From contig NZ_JBFRYC010000005.1 in NCBI RefSeq assembly GCF_040892615.1, forward strand, positions 186,001 to 250,000: a stretch of 64,000 bases of DNA, read 5' to 3'. This stretch comes from Thioclava arctica. Lineage in GTDB: Bacteria > Pseudomonadota > Alphaproteobacteria > Rhodobacterales > Rhodobacteraceae. Position numbers and translations under genes: made by a program. This document shows, in pieces, positions 25,238 to 34,179 of the stretch (position 1 is the first letter of the stretch; the number at the start of each line of letters is the position of its first letter). Under the pieces are notes generated by a model. The model searched no databases and had not been told where the DNA came from. It saw nothing but the letters and a program-made list of their open reading frames with translations.

Positions 25238-26307
25238 CAGAGCTCTCCTTCGGATTTTGGTTTACCTCTGGAGAACAACGAGATCAGCGCAATCACAACG
25301 CCGCGGGGAGCGACCAACACCGTCACCACCAGCAAGACGCCCATCACCACCAACGCGTATTGGCTGCCGTAGATTGTCAAAGACTGAAACACGATCAGGA
25401 CACCGAGCGAGCCGACCAGCGTCGTCGTCAGATCAGTTCGTCCGCCAACGGCAACCCAGACGATGGGCAACGATGCGGCGGTCATCCCCATCGAGGCGGG
25501 CGTGATGTAATTGCCCCATGACGTATAAAGCACGCCAGACAAACCGGCCAATGCAGAGCCGATTACGAAGGTGCCAAGCTGATACTTGCGCACGTCATAA
25601 CCCAGCATTTCTGCGCGCAGCGGGTTCTCGCGGATCGCGACGATGACATTTCCAAAGCGCGAATTCACAAGAATGCGCAGCCCCAGATAGCATAGCGCGA
25701 GCAGACCCAAGGTGACGTAATACAGCGTCACATCGGGATAGAGCACGATGCTGCCGCCCGGCCACGGGATCGTAAGGGACGGCATCGCGCCCATTCCGTT
25801 GAAGCCATTCAGACGCGCTTTTCCGATCGCCCAGAACGGCGCTGCCGTTTGCGCCATGAAGCGTTCAAGCACCAAGGTCACCGACAAGGTTACGATGCCA
25901 AGAAAGACCCCGCTGATGCGACCAAAGAACAGAAAGTATCCCAAGATCGCGGCAGCCAGAGCACTGATACCGACCGCTAGCAAAAGCGATATCAAAGTCA
26001 GCCCATACGCATCGCCCAGATTGATCGTCAAGACGCCGTAGCTGTAACCCGCGATACCAAAAAAGGCAGTCTGACCGAAGCTGAGAGACCCACCATATCC
26101 CCAGATCAAGCTGAGTCCCATCGCCATGAAAAGCCAGTTGAAGAAATAGACGTTGTTACCCACGTCATAGCTGTCGGCGAACATCGGGTAGGCACAGGCT
26201 GCGAGCAGCACAAGCGCGAAACCCGACCAGAATTTAGGGCCTTTGCCCAAGGTCTGCGGTCCCTCGACAAGCTTCAGGAAGGAAGTAAAACGGGATGCGC
26301 TATTCAC
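25237..26307 (-). CDS. Urea/amide ABC transporter permease, UrtC/LivM type
   Basis: 356 residues, about ten membrane segments. LivM-family marks are WGYGGSLSFGQTAFFGIAGY near residue 70 and IRENPLRAEMLGYDVRKYQL near 230, the loop that docks to the ATPase. Starts one base after the UrtB-like stop. Works with the UrtB-like permease to bring the amide across the inner membrane. Confidence 0.92.
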   Translation of the reverse strand: MNSASRFTSFLKLVEGPQTLGKGPKFWSGFALVLLAACAYPMFADSYDVGNNVYFFNWLFMAMGLSLIWGYGGSLSFGQTAFFGIAGYSYGVLTINLGDAYGLTLISLLLAVGISALAAAILGYFLFFGRISGVFLGIVTLSVTLVLERFMAQTAAPFWAIGKARLNGFNGMGAMPSLTIPWPGGSIVLYPDVTLYYVTLGLLALCYLGLRILVNSRFGNVIVAIRENPLRAEMLGYDVRKYQLGTFVIGSALAGLSGVLYTSWGNYITPASMGMTAASLPIVWVAVGGRTDLTTTLVGSLGVLIVFQSLTIYGSQYALVVMGVLLVVTVLVAPRGVVIALISLFSRGKPKSEGEL

Positions 26308-26308
26308 G

Positions 26309-27181
26309 TCAGGCCCTTTCTTTCAGGATCTTACCGCTAATGCCGCGCGGCAAAATACGAATGACGATGATGACGGCGAGCAACATGCCGATTTGACCAG
26401 CGAGTTGGCCTTGCCAAGAGGTCAGCCCGGCCTTGATAAAGCCCAGCACAACAGCCGCAGGCGCCGTGCCCAGGAAGATATCGGCCCCACCCACGACAAC
26501 CGTGACGAAAGCCTCGACCATGAAAGAGGCACCCATCGTAGGCACCAGCGTCATGGTGGGCGCATATAATCCGCCCGCAAGCCCCGCGAGGGCCGCGCCC
26601 AGCCCGAAGGTCAGGCTGTAGATGAGGTTGGTGTTGACCCCGAGCGCCTCGGCAACATGGGGGACTTGGATGGTTGCGCGCGCTAGAATGCCAAAGCGGG
26701 TTTTGGTGAACATGAGCCACAAGGCGACAAGCGTCAGCACCGCCATGGCCATAAGCACTACGCGATAGACCGAGTAAGAATAATCGCCGACGGTAAAGCT
26801 GCTAAAGGGTGTGCCGCTTCCAGCCATCGTCGTGCCCAGCACGATCAGGGTGCCTTGGGTGACGATCATGGATATCCCCCATGTCGCAACGATCGTATCG
26901 AGCGGGCGTTTATAAAGCGGTCGGATAATCGCGACCTCGACAATCATCCCGGCGACCCCCGCCGCGAGCGAGCCGAGCGCAATCGCAATTGGCAGCGGCA
27001 CGCCCATGTGGGTTGCACTGGTGGACACATAGGCACCACACAAGATGAACTCACCATGGGCCAGATTGATCACCCCCATCATGCCGAAGATCACCGCAAG
27101 ACCACACGCGCTTAGGACTAGGAAGGCGAAGGCGTCTCCGAACTGATAGAGAAAGCTGAAAAGAGAGTAGAGGAACTCCAT
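26309..27181 (-). CDS. Urea/amide ABC transporter permease, UrtB/LivH type
   Basis: 290 residues, about eight membrane segments. GMMGVINLAHGEFILCGAYV near residue 32 is the LivH/UrtB fingerprint, and the ATPase-docking loop RATIQVPHVAEALGVNT lies near 170. A hairpin and 93 bp separate it from the binding-protein gene upstream. Confidence 0.92.
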   Translation of the reverse strand: MEFLYSLFSFLYQFGDAFAFLVLSACGLAVIFGMMGVINLAHGEFILCGAYVSTSATHMGVPLPIAIALGSLAAGVAGMIVEVAIIRPLYKRPLDTIVATWGISMIVTQGTLIVLGTTMAGSGTPFSSFTVGDYSYSVYRVVLMAMAVLTLVALWLMFTKTRFGILARATIQVPHVAEALGVNTNLIYSLTFGLGAALAGLAGGLYAPTMTLVPTMGASFMVEAFVTVVVGGADIFLGTAPAAVVLGFIKAGLTSWQGQLAGQIGMLLAVIIVIRILPRGISGKILKERA

Positions 27182-27232
27182 GGAGCATCCCTTTCTTGGC
27201 GGAAGTCGACCGGCGAAGACCGGAAAGGAGGA

Positions 27233-27264
27233 ACGGATGCGTGGCGCATAAACCCCGCATCCGT
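27233..27264 (-). terminator. Intercistronic hairpin after the amide-binding protein gene
   Basis: Perfect nine-base arms, ACGGATGCG (27233-27241) and CGCATCCGT (27256-27264), with a 14-base loop, 11 bp after the stop of the binding-protein gene. No long T-run follows, so partial termination or message protection is more likely than a full stop. Confidence 0.65.
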
Positions 27265-27274
27265 CAGGGACGCG

Positions 27275-28513
27275 TTACAGCTTGGGAGGCAAGCTGGAGG
27301 GCGTGTATTGCGCGCTGGGATCATTCTTGGTCAGATCGCAGCCCACGTCACCCAGCCAGTAAGGCTTGATGTCATCCCATTTCTTCGGGAAGTCGATCGA
27401 GTGATCGGCATTCACATGCGCGAGATAGATCGTGTGCGAGGTATGCTGGCTTTTGGGGTCAATACACATCTTGCCTTCGGGGGCGTCGTAGCAAAGTTGC
27501 CCATCGGCCAGCGTGGCACGCACGTCGTCGATCTTGGTCGAGCCCTTAGCTTTCTCGACCATCTCTTTATACAAATAGACGGCAGCGTAAGAGTTCTCGG
27601 CTTCCTGGTTGATGTAAGGCTCGTCGGGGAACATCGCGTGGAAGCGCTTGACGAAATCCTTGCTTTGCGGCGTATCCACCTCTTCGATGTAGTTCACGGT
27701 CGCATACATGTCCTTCAGGCTCGGGGGCGTGAAACGCTTGTGCTCATAGCCCTGTCCGACGTTGACCGAGGATGCCATTGGCAGATCCACATTGGCCGCG
27801 CCGGCCTGTTCGTAATAAGACGATTGCGCCGTTCCCACGAGCAGCGTGACTACGAAATCGGGCTTGGCCTTCTGGATGTTCTGGATTGTTTGCGAGAATT
27901 GCGACACGCCCAGCGGAATGAATTCCTCACCCGCCATCGTGCCACCGTTCTCTTTGACGATGTTGCGCACCCATTCAGCCGAGATCTGACCGAAGTTATA
28001 ATCGGCCGCGATCGTGTAAACGTTCTTGCCGTATTTCTCCATCATGTAGGGAAGCAGCGTCGAGAATTGCTGCTCGGGCACGGCACCGGTCACGATCATA
28101 TTGGCGTCGCAAACTCCTCCCTCATACTGGTTGTTGTAAAACGCCAAGCCGTTGAACTGATTGACGATCGGGCGGTAAGCTTCTCGCGAGGCCGAGGAGA
28201 ATCCTGCGAAAACAACATCCACTTTGTCGCGCTGAAGCACCCGGCGCATGAATTCCTGATAGCGCGTATTGTCGGACTGGGTGTCATACACCACCAACTC
28301 AATCGGGCGCCCGGCGATGCCGCCTGCGTCATTGATCTCTTTCGTTGCAAGTTGGATACCATGCACCTTGCCGATCGTTGCAAGCGCGAAATCCCCAGAC
28401 TGGTCTTCAAGCACACCAATCTTAATGGGCGTGGTGTCTTGCGCCGAAATGGGCCCGGCAAAAGACAATAGGGTAGCGAGCACCGAAGCGGTGCTGATCA
28501 GTTTCCTGGTCAT
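27275..28513 (-). CDS. Urea/short-chain amide ABC transporter substrate-binding protein (UrtA/FmdD type)
   Basis: 412 residues from ATG 28513 (AAGGAG upstream). A signal peptide of about 24 residues ends GPISA-QD. The mature protein is Peripla_BP_6-like: KIGVLEDQSGDFALATIGKV, LATKEINDAGGIAGRPIELV, and AFYNNQYEGGVCDANM near 145, where the YNNQYEGG element resembles amide/urea-binding AmiC and UrtA proteins. It delivers an amide or urea to the UrtBCDE-like complex. Its similarity to AmiC, encoded two genes upstream, suggests sensor and importer recognise the same ligand. Confidence 0.92.
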   Translation of the reverse strand: MTRKLISTASVLATLLSFAGPISAQDTTPIKIGVLEDQSGDFALATIGKVHGIQLATKEINDAGGIAGRPIELVVYDTQSDNTRYQEFMRRVLQRDKVDVVFAGFSSASREAYRPIVNQFNGLAFYNNQYEGGVCDANMIVTGAVPEQQFSTLLPYMMEKYGKNVYTIAADYNFGQISAEWVRNIVKENGGTMAGEEFIPLGVSQFSQTIQNIQKAKPDFVVTLLVGTAQSSYYEQAGAANVDLPMASSVNVGQGYEHKRFTPPSLKDMYATVNYIEEVDTPQSKDFVKRFHAMFPDEPYINQEAENSYAAVYLYKEMVEKAKGSTKIDDVRATLADGQLCYDAPEGKMCIDPKSQHTSHTIYLAHVNADHSIDFPKKWDDIKPYWLGDVGCDLTKNDPSAQYTPSSLPPKL

Positions 28514-28553
28514 TTTAAACTCCTTGTTGCGATGGTATTGGGGGTCTGAGACG

Positions 28554-29201
28554 CTACCGCGCTTGACCCCTCTTGTTGGTTTCTCTGCTGTTTGGATCGT
28601 CGTCAGACTGTGCATGCATCAGATCAAAACAATGATCCTCGATGCTCACGCGCTCCCGCATGCTGTCTTTTCGAAGAATGCTATACGCAGCGTCCTCACT
28701 CAGTCCACGCTGGCGCATAAGTGCCGTCACGGCTCGAATAACATGGATGCGTTTGCGGCGGCGATCACTGAGATCATGCAAGTCTCTGTGCAAGACATCC
28801 ATGCGGTTAAACTCGTTAACTGCTAGATACAGGGCAGAATAAATTGAGCCACTATGTATTGGTTTCGACAGGAAGGCCTGCACACCAAGCTGCAAGAGCG
28901 CTTTAAGCCGACTCGGTGCCTCAATGCCCACCAGACCGATTGTTGGACACGGCGTCTCCGCGCCATAGCTTTCAGGCCAAGCGGCGGGAAGGGTCATGTC
29001 GCCATCGATTAAAACGATATGATGCTCGCGATGTAACCCGTCGGGCAGCTCAAGGCTTTGTCGCATTTGCAACGGGCGAATATCAGCCTCAAGCCCGAGA
29101 CGGCGCATTGTTTGCTCTAGCAGATCAAGTGAGCGCCCTTCGGATGAAAAGACTATGGCCGTCCGGCCCCTAAAGTTTTGAGTGATGCGGGCCGTTTTCA
29201 T
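28554..29201 (-). CDS. amiR: AmiR-like ANTAR-domain antiterminator
   Basis: 215 residues. Residues 1-130 form a degenerate receiver-like domain without the phospho-acceptor pattern (HIVLIDGDMTL, PCPTIGLVGIEAP, FLSKPI), as in AmiR and NasR. Residues 130-195 form a coiled coil plus ANTAR bundle: RKRIHVIRAVTALMRQRGLS and EDAAYSILRKDSMRERVSIE. AmiR binds leader RNA and prevents termination; in Pseudomonas it is held inactive by AmiC until amide is bound. Its ATG overlaps the amiC stop (ATGA), matching that pairing. Confidence 0.92.
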   Translation of the reverse strand: MKTARITQNFRGRTAIVFSSEGRSLDLLEQTMRRLGLEADIRPLQMRQSLELPDGLHREHHIVLIDGDMTLPAAWPESYGAETPCPTIGLVGIEAPSRLKALLQLGVQAFLSKPIHSGSIYSALYLAVNEFNRMDVLHRDLHDLSDRRRKRIHVIRAVTALMRQRGLSEDAAYSILRKDSMRERVSIEDHCFDLMHAQSDDDPNSRETNKRGQAR

Positions 29202-30358
29202 GAAACTATCCTCACATTGGCTCGACGCGACGCTACTTCATACTCGCTCGCCGAAGAGACTAGATAAGGATCAGGCGCTACCGGTTCCGGCGCTTCAACA
29301 AGAACGTCAAACTCAAAATCGGAACGCGAGAGGCCAATCCGGGGAGTTAATGCCGCATGGAAACTATGGGGATCGATCATGACTCGGCCTTGTGGCGCAT
29401 CGAAAGCCTGTCCTGCTACGGCCTTCAGCACTTCACTGACTTTTGTTGTGCCCGTCTGAGCCACCGTCTTTGCCAGAATATGAACGGCAATATATGCGGC
29501 TTCTGCTTCGGCTGAGACAACCGGTCCGTCACGGAACAACTTGCTGTAAGCCGCAACAAATTGCGCGTTCCGCGGAGATTTTAGTGAAGAAAAGTAGACA
29601 CTCGAACTAATCTGGCCATCAGCACTCTCTGGACCGATCGCGCGCAATTCGGGTTCCGACAAGTTGCAACTAGCAATAGGAAAGCGCTTCGCTTGATCGA
29701 TACCGCGGGCCTCGCAAGCTTTTCGAAACGCCCGGAAGAAAGCATATGAAGACTCGCCGATCATCGCATTAAAGACAAAGTCTGGCTCCGTCTCGAAAAT
29801 TTCAGAAATTATATCTTCAAGGTCAGTTTCGCCCACAGCCAGATAACGTTCAGCTAAGATTTCTCCGTGCCGCTTTTGCAGGCCTTCACGCATCACCCGG
29901 TTGCTTTCCCACCCCCAGATGTAGTTCGAACCGACGCAATAGGCACGCCGCCCGAAACGAGAACATAAAAAGTCTATAAGTGGTGACATGTGATGATTGG
30001 GAGCTGCGCCCGTATAGATCACATTGGTCGAGCTTTCGAAGCCTTCATAGTGGGTCGGATACCATAGTAGTGCATCGTGTTTCTCGAAGAGCGGGATTAC
30101 TTCTTTGCGGCTTGAAGACGTGTAGCATCCGCAAACATGATGGATCCCGCGATCAAACAGTGACTGAACGGCTGGAGCGTAATTTTGCAATATGCCTTTA
30201 GGATCAATGTGAATCGGATGAAACGTGACACCGGATTCGGGATCTGCATTGATCTCGGCGCAAGCCAAGCGTGCGCCATTCAACAGCGTATGAGCTACCT
30301 TGCCATATGGGCCGGTATTTGAGAACAAAAGTCCGAGCGGGAGTTCGATACGCTTCAT
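29198..30358 (-). CDS. amiC: AmiC-like amide sensor / negative regulator
   Basis: 386 residues from ATG 30358; no signal peptide, as expected for cytoplasmic AmiC in contrast to the exported binding protein of the same fold. Recognisable stretches: PLGLLFSNTGPYGKVAHTLL at the start, GCYTSSSRKEVIPLFEKHDA near 95, LWYPTHYEGFESSTNVIYTG (the YEG ligand-site element) and YIWGWESNRVMREGLQ. AmiC sequesters AmiR in the absence of amide. The ribosome site is weak. A terminator-like hairpin lies 22 bp before the start. Confidence 0.92.
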   Translation of the reverse strand: MKRIELPLGLLFSNTGPYGKVAHTLLNGARLACAEINADPESGVTFHPIHIDPKGILQNYAPAVQSLFDRGIHHVCGCYTSSSRKEVIPLFEKHDALLWYPTHYEGFESSTNVIYTGAAPNHHMSPLIDFLCSRFGRRAYCVGSNYIWGWESNRVMREGLQKRHGEILAERYLAVGETDLEDIISEIFETEPDFVFNAMIGESSYAFFRAFRKACEARGIDQAKRFPIASCNLSEPELRAIGPESADGQISSSVYFSSLKSPRNAQFVAAYSKLFRDGPVVSAEAEAAYIAVHILAKTVAQTGTTKVSEVLKAVAGQAFDAPQGRVMIDPHSFHAALTPRIGLSRSDFEFDVLVEAPEPVAPDPYLVSSASEYEVASRRANVRIVS

Positions 30359-30379
30359 TGCCAAGTTCCAACGACCAAA

Positions 30380-30407
30380 GCCCCAAAAGCAGAGACTGCT
30401 TTGGGGC
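30380..30407 (-). terminator. Leader terminator-like hairpin upstream of amiC
   Basis: On the minus strand, GCCCCAAAGCAG pairs with CTGCTTTTGGGGC (one bulged T) around a 3-base loop and is followed by TTTGG. Position between a possible promoter near 30480-30502 and the amiC ATG fits an AmiR-controlled attenuator. The U-tract is short, so strength is uncertain. Confidence 0.65.
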
Positions 30408-30473
30408 AAAATTGCCGACATATCTGAGGTTAGGTTCCGCCTCTGCGAGCGCATTTGCTCGGCGATACAATCA

Positions 30474-30502
30474 CGCTAAGATTAGCATCGCAAAGCTGTC
30501 AA
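30474..30502 (-). promoter_or_regulatory. Possible promoter of the amide operon
   Basis: On the minus strand TTGACA (30497-30502) is followed after 17 bases by TTAGCG, a weak -10. It would give a leader of about 100 bases that includes a small hairpin with a six-base loop (AAATGC, near 30442-30460) and the terminator-like hairpin. Confidence 0.4.
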
Positions 30503-30699
30503 CAGCAATTTGACTGCCCCTACAGCTTAACTGGAAAATTTTCGAGCCGCCTAATTTTATAGCGAATTTTTCCTCGACTGCCCCCCCTTTGGGGCGCAAC
30601 GGAAAGAGCTCACTGCCCTTCAGGCCGCACAAAACGCCGAAATGCAGCTTCCCGGTAGCGGACATCGACGCTAGTGTTGTCCCAAGTGAGGGGGCAAAA

Positions 30700-30891
30700 A
30701 TGAAAAGCAGAGTATTTGGCAGCCTTATCGGAGGTGCAATTGGCTTCTTTGCCGGTGCAGGCACTGGCATCGTCGGCGGAGTCTTCGGAGCGATCGCTGG
30801 AGTATTGGTCTTCACGGCAATCGGTGCAGCCTGGGGATGGAGTGCCGGTCCTGATCTTGTGCAAACAGTTCAACGTTGGCGAGGGAAGTGA
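30700..30891 (+). CDS. Small glycine-rich membrane protein
   Basis: 63 residues from ATG 30700 behind GAGGGGG. Almost the whole length is a pair of membrane segments rich in small residues (LIGGAIGFFAGAGTGIVGGV, then FGAIAGVLVFTAIGAAWGW), resembling glycine-zipper proteins. Divergent from the amide operon. No function recognised; the following gene is on the same strand 154 bp on. Confidence 0.5.
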   Translation: MKSRVFGSLIGGAIGFFAGAGTGIVGGVFGAIAGVLVFTAIGAAWGWSAGPDLVQTVQRWRGK

Positions 30892-31045
30892 CGGCCCTGA
30901 CGAGCCATTCGGTCGCGAGGCAGTTGCCGCGATGCAGTTAACCGAAGCGGTCCTTCGTGCCTCTTGCAGCATGATCAAGCTCGCAGATGCAGACAGAATC
31001 CCATATAAGGACCATAAGCCAAGATAACTGAGGCGTCCGCCACAG

Positions 31046-31792
31046 ATGACCGCACTCCAAAACATCATCCCGGAAAACCTCAAGAACCTGCATGGCGGCG
31101 AGGAACAACTCCGCGAGAAGGCTCTCGCCATTATTGCGAATGACGAGAAGCTGCAACTGAACCTCGCTGTTTTGGAAGCAGCCATGGATCTCGCCGACAT
31201 TTTCCGTCAGTTTGACACGATGGACGAAGACCTGAGAGTGGCGCAGGTCCTCGGGATGCGGACGTTCAACGCCCTTGCGTCAAGCTTAAAGCTGGCGCTC
31301 TCCGGCTACCACCAGAACAGCGCTCTCATCCTCCGTGATGTGCTTGAGACCGTCTTTCTCCTCAACCTTTTCGCCGGTGACCGGGCGCTGATTGAGCGAT
31401 GGCGCAATGCAGACAAAAAAACCAGAATGAAGAAATTCTCGCCGGTAAAGGTTCGCGAGGCTCTCGACGTCCGCGACGGATTTACCTCGAAACGACGCGC
31501 CGAGGCATACGTGTTGTTTTCTGAGCTGGCCGGTCATCCCACCATGAAATCGGCGTGGATGATGCGACCAGAAAAGGACGGCGACGCAGTTGTTGGCCCG
31601 TTCATGGAGGCAACGGCTCTTGAAGCTATCGTCTCCGAAATGGGGCGCCTCTCCGTGCAAGTCGGCGAGCAGTTGAACGCGTTCCTTCCGCCGGACTGGA
31701 CGCGTGGCCAGCCTGCCCGTTGTGCCTTTGATCGGCTAAAGCTCGATTGGATCGCAACCTTCTTCCCAATGGCTCAAGGCATTTGCCCATGA
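31046..31792 (+). CDS. Hypothetical helical protein
   Basis: 248 residues, predicted mostly helical, no signal peptide or membrane segments. The block ALSGYHQNSALILRDVLETV near residue 85 has the Y-x(3)-A-x(3)-R-x(3)-E spacing seen in several HEPN-like and DUF5677-type proteins, but I cannot assign a family with certainty. The start is the first ATG; the preceding bases CGCCACAG give no good ribosome site. Isolated gene in the island. Confidence 0.6.
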   Translation: MTALQNIIPENLKNLHGGEEQLREKALAIIANDEKLQLNLAVLEAAMDLADIFRQFDTMDEDLRVAQVLGMRTFNALASSLKLALSGYHQNSALILRDVLETVFLLNLFAGDRALIERWRNADKKTRMKKFSPVKVREALDVRDGFTSKRRAEAYVLFSELAGHPTMKSAWMMRPEKDGDAVVGPFMEATALEAIVSEMGRLSVQVGEQLNAFLPPDWTRGQPARCAFDRLKLDWIATFFPMAQGICP

Positions 31793-32061
31793 TTAGTGAC
31801 TTTTTCGCCCAAATGATCAACAGGAAGTGAACTGCCAAGAGGGACCTTGAGACAGGGACGGCCCTGAACGGACTTTGATCAGTTGCCCTGATGCCGCAGG
31901 GCGGCGTTACCAAACCGGCCATTGGCGCATCGGGCAGCATTCTCGAAAAACGACTGTCCGCAGTGCGGGGTTTGGCTGCCATTTACGAAACGCAAACGAA
32001 CGTCTCCTTGCTGCGATCATCGATGATGGGAGGCACTGATGATCAGCGCCTCCCATCAATT

Positions 32062-32490
32062 TCACGAAACGGGCATAGCCATCGTGAAGGTTTCGTCGCC
32101 GCTGGCTTCAAACACGCCTTCGCCGATTACAACAAAGCCATATCGCTCGTAGAACGGCAAACCAATCTTGTTTTCTTTGAAAACCTCAACGGTCAGCGGA
32201 CCCTTGATGGCAACGATATGGTCTACCATCCGACGTCCCATACCTTTGCCTTGGTGAGACGGGTCAAGGAACAAGCCTCCAATTTCCGTGCCGATCATCG
32301 CGATAAAACCGACCGGCGCGCCCCCACATTCCAAAACCCATGTTTCGGCGTTTGGCAGATAGATATTGGTCGTATCTCTACGCACCTGATCTCTGACCTC
32401 ATCCGACAAGAAGGGGTGCGCAAGTGGTTCGGCATTGTCCCAGATTGTGATCAAGGCATCGGTATCGGCGGTTTTGTATTCACGCATCAT
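32062..32490 (-). CDS. GNAT-family N-acetyltransferase
   Basis: 142 residues. The acetyl-CoA loop GLFLDPSHQGKGMGRRMVDH (motif A, QGKGMG) lies near residue 75 and the typical FYERYGFVVIGE motif B near 115. The substrate is unknown. It follows the rsgA gene by 4 bp on the same strand, so the two are likely cotranscribed. Two consecutive ATGs are possible; the first has better spacing to AGGA. Confidence 0.88.
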   Translation of the reverse strand: MMREYKTADTDALITIWDNAEPLAHPFLSDEVRDQVRRDTTNIYLPNAETWVLECGGAPVGFIAMIGTEIGGLFLDPSHQGKGMGRRMVDHIVAIKGPLTVEVFKENKIGLPFYERYGFVVIGEGVFEASGDETFTMAMPVS

Positions 32491-32494
32491 CTTC

Positions 32495-33571
32495 TCACTT
32501 CCTATTCTTCCGCTGGATCGCGTTGATCATCTTATGGAGAGATTTATCGGCTGATTTGCGTTCGGCCAACGTGGACGCATTAAAGCGTTCCTCCGCTGCC
32601 AGTTTGTTCCATCGCGCAAGTCGGTCAGGATCAATCTCGCCGCGCGCCAATGCACCCTGGATGGCGCATCCAGGTTCGGTGTCATGTCTGCAATCGCTGA
32701 AACGACATTGGCCCGCCAAGGCAACGATGTCTGCGAATAGACCGGCAATGCCTGCCTCGACATCTGTCAGTTGAAGCTCACGCATGCCGGGCGTGTCCAG
32801 CACCGCACAGCCATCGACCGTGAAGTGCAATTGTCGCCGCGTCGTCGTGTGGCGACCCTTGCTGTCATCTTCCCGAATGGCAGCCGTATCGGCCACACCA
32901 TCGCGAAAAAGAGCATTGACCAGCGTCGATTTCCCGACACCGGACGACCCCAGAAAGGCAATCGTTTGCCCCGGCTTGCACCATGGGGCCAACTTGGCAA
33001 TTGGTTCTTCACTCAAGGCATTCAGCATTTCGACCAGAACGCGGTTTGAAATGGCGCTTGCCGCATTAACGTAGACAACTGGATCGTCGCAAAGGTCTGC
33101 CTTGGTCAGCAAGATCACAGGCGTCACCTCCGCCTCCAATGCCAACGCAACATAGCGCTCGAGCCGCGCGATGCTGAAGTCCTTGTTGCAGGACGACACA
33201 ATGAAGACCGTATCCACGTTGGCAGCAATCAGTTGCCGTTTGCGGTCTGAGCCCGGCGCACGACGCTCGAAAACGCTGCTGCGTTCCAAGACCTTACTAT
33301 TGGATGGCTTTTGCGGATCATAGAGCAGCCAGTCGCCGACCGTCGCATTCGGCCCCGGCGGCATGAGGGTATCAAGGTTTTCACCGAGCACCCGCAAGCC
33401 AGTTCTGTGAACCTCAACCACACGAACCGGTGGTGTATCCGCAGCCGCGTCAACATCGGTTTGCTGGCTAAAGAAGGGCTTCCAGCCAAGTCTCTCCAGA
33501 GGGGAAGGCTCGCGTTTTGGAATTTTGCTCAAACCCGAAGGCAGCAAGAATTTGGAATAGTCCCGTGTCAT
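32495..33571 (-). CDS. rsgA: Ribosome small subunit-dependent GTPase A
   Basis: 358 residues. The GTPase motifs are in the circularly permuted order typical of RsgA/YjeQ: G4 LLTKADL, then G1 GSSGVGKST near 205, G2/Thr in GRHTTTRRQLH, and G3 DTPGMREL. An N-terminal OB-fold part and a C-terminal zinc knuckle (CRFSDCRHDTEPGC) complete it. It helps mature the 30S subunit. A copy inside an island may duplicate a chromosomal rsgA elsewhere. Confidence 0.95.
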   Translation of the reverse strand: MTRDYSKFLLPSGLSKIPKREPSPLERLGWKPFFSQQTDVDAAADTPPVRVVEVHRTGLRVLGENLDTLMPPGPNATVGDWLLYDPQKPSNSKVLERSSVFERRAPGSDRKRQLIAANVDTVFIVSSCNKDFSIARLERYVALALEAEVTPVILLTKADLCDDPVVYVNAASAISNRVLVEMLNALSEEPIAKLAPWCKPGQTIAFLGSSGVGKSTLVNALFRDGVADTAAIREDDSKGRHTTTRRQLHFTVDGCAVLDTPGMRELQLTDVEAGIAGLFADIVALAGQCRFSDCRHDTEPGCAIQGALARGEIDPDRLARWNKLAAEERFNASTLAERKSADKSLHKMINAIQRKNRK

Positions 33572-34179
33572 TGTTTGGATCTTTCATGGTCGGAAAACGG
33601 GACTGGCCCGCACCGAAACACTGATTTTGACCTGATCAAGCAAAGCTGTTCACCCCCAGCGGTCAAGCGGCGGCGTTGGTTCTGTTTTGCTTTGCATCGG
33701 GAGGGCGCCTTGCCTCCCCGCATTATCGGGTCATAAAATCTCCATGAATGTGCAACGCACGTAGATCAGTGCGTTGATTTTAGCAAGGCATTCCTTGGAG
33801 CGGATGGCGGCAAGCGTTCAATCGTGCCGGGTGGAGCATCAAGCAACAGGGACTCCAAGTCTGTCATGAGGCGCTGCCGCGCGAGCGAGGGCAGTGGCCA
33901 GGCGCGGCCCTGACCCGACTGGCCCAGCGCCAGCATCCGATCGGAGCATCGACGCCACAGTGTCGCTTTTCCGCATTGGCCGTTCGCTGCGGACGCGTTG
34001 TCTGAGTTATCCGTGACGCCGGCGGGCGGATATTGGGTATCGCAAACGGAGGTTCGAAATTGCGATTCCGAACGTTCTGGAACGCGTATTCGGGCTCTTT
34101 GCCCGGCGCCCTCCCTCATATGCGAGGTGTTGCTGCCACGTGCGCAACTCAACCAGCCATGCACCAAGGAACACCAGAC
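33572..34179. other. Intergenic, no supported gene
   Basis: About 600 bp between divergent rsgA and a secreted protein gene. A 185-codon minus-strand frame (33766-34323) overlaps the start of the secreted-protein gene and shows no family features; its C-terminal half could be old coding debris. Confidence 0.45.

Noticed and set aside
27308..28471. 387-codon plus-strand frame opposite the amide-binding protein gene
   Set aside because: Antisense shadow of a clearly coding gene with signal peptide and family motifs; the frame has no recognisable content.
30442..30460. Six-base-loop hairpin as a bona fide ANTAR target
   Set aside because: Known ANTAR targets are two tandem hexaloop hairpins with A at loop position 1 and G at 4; here the loop is AAATGC (U at 4) and a second hexaloop was not found, so I only report it as part of the leader.
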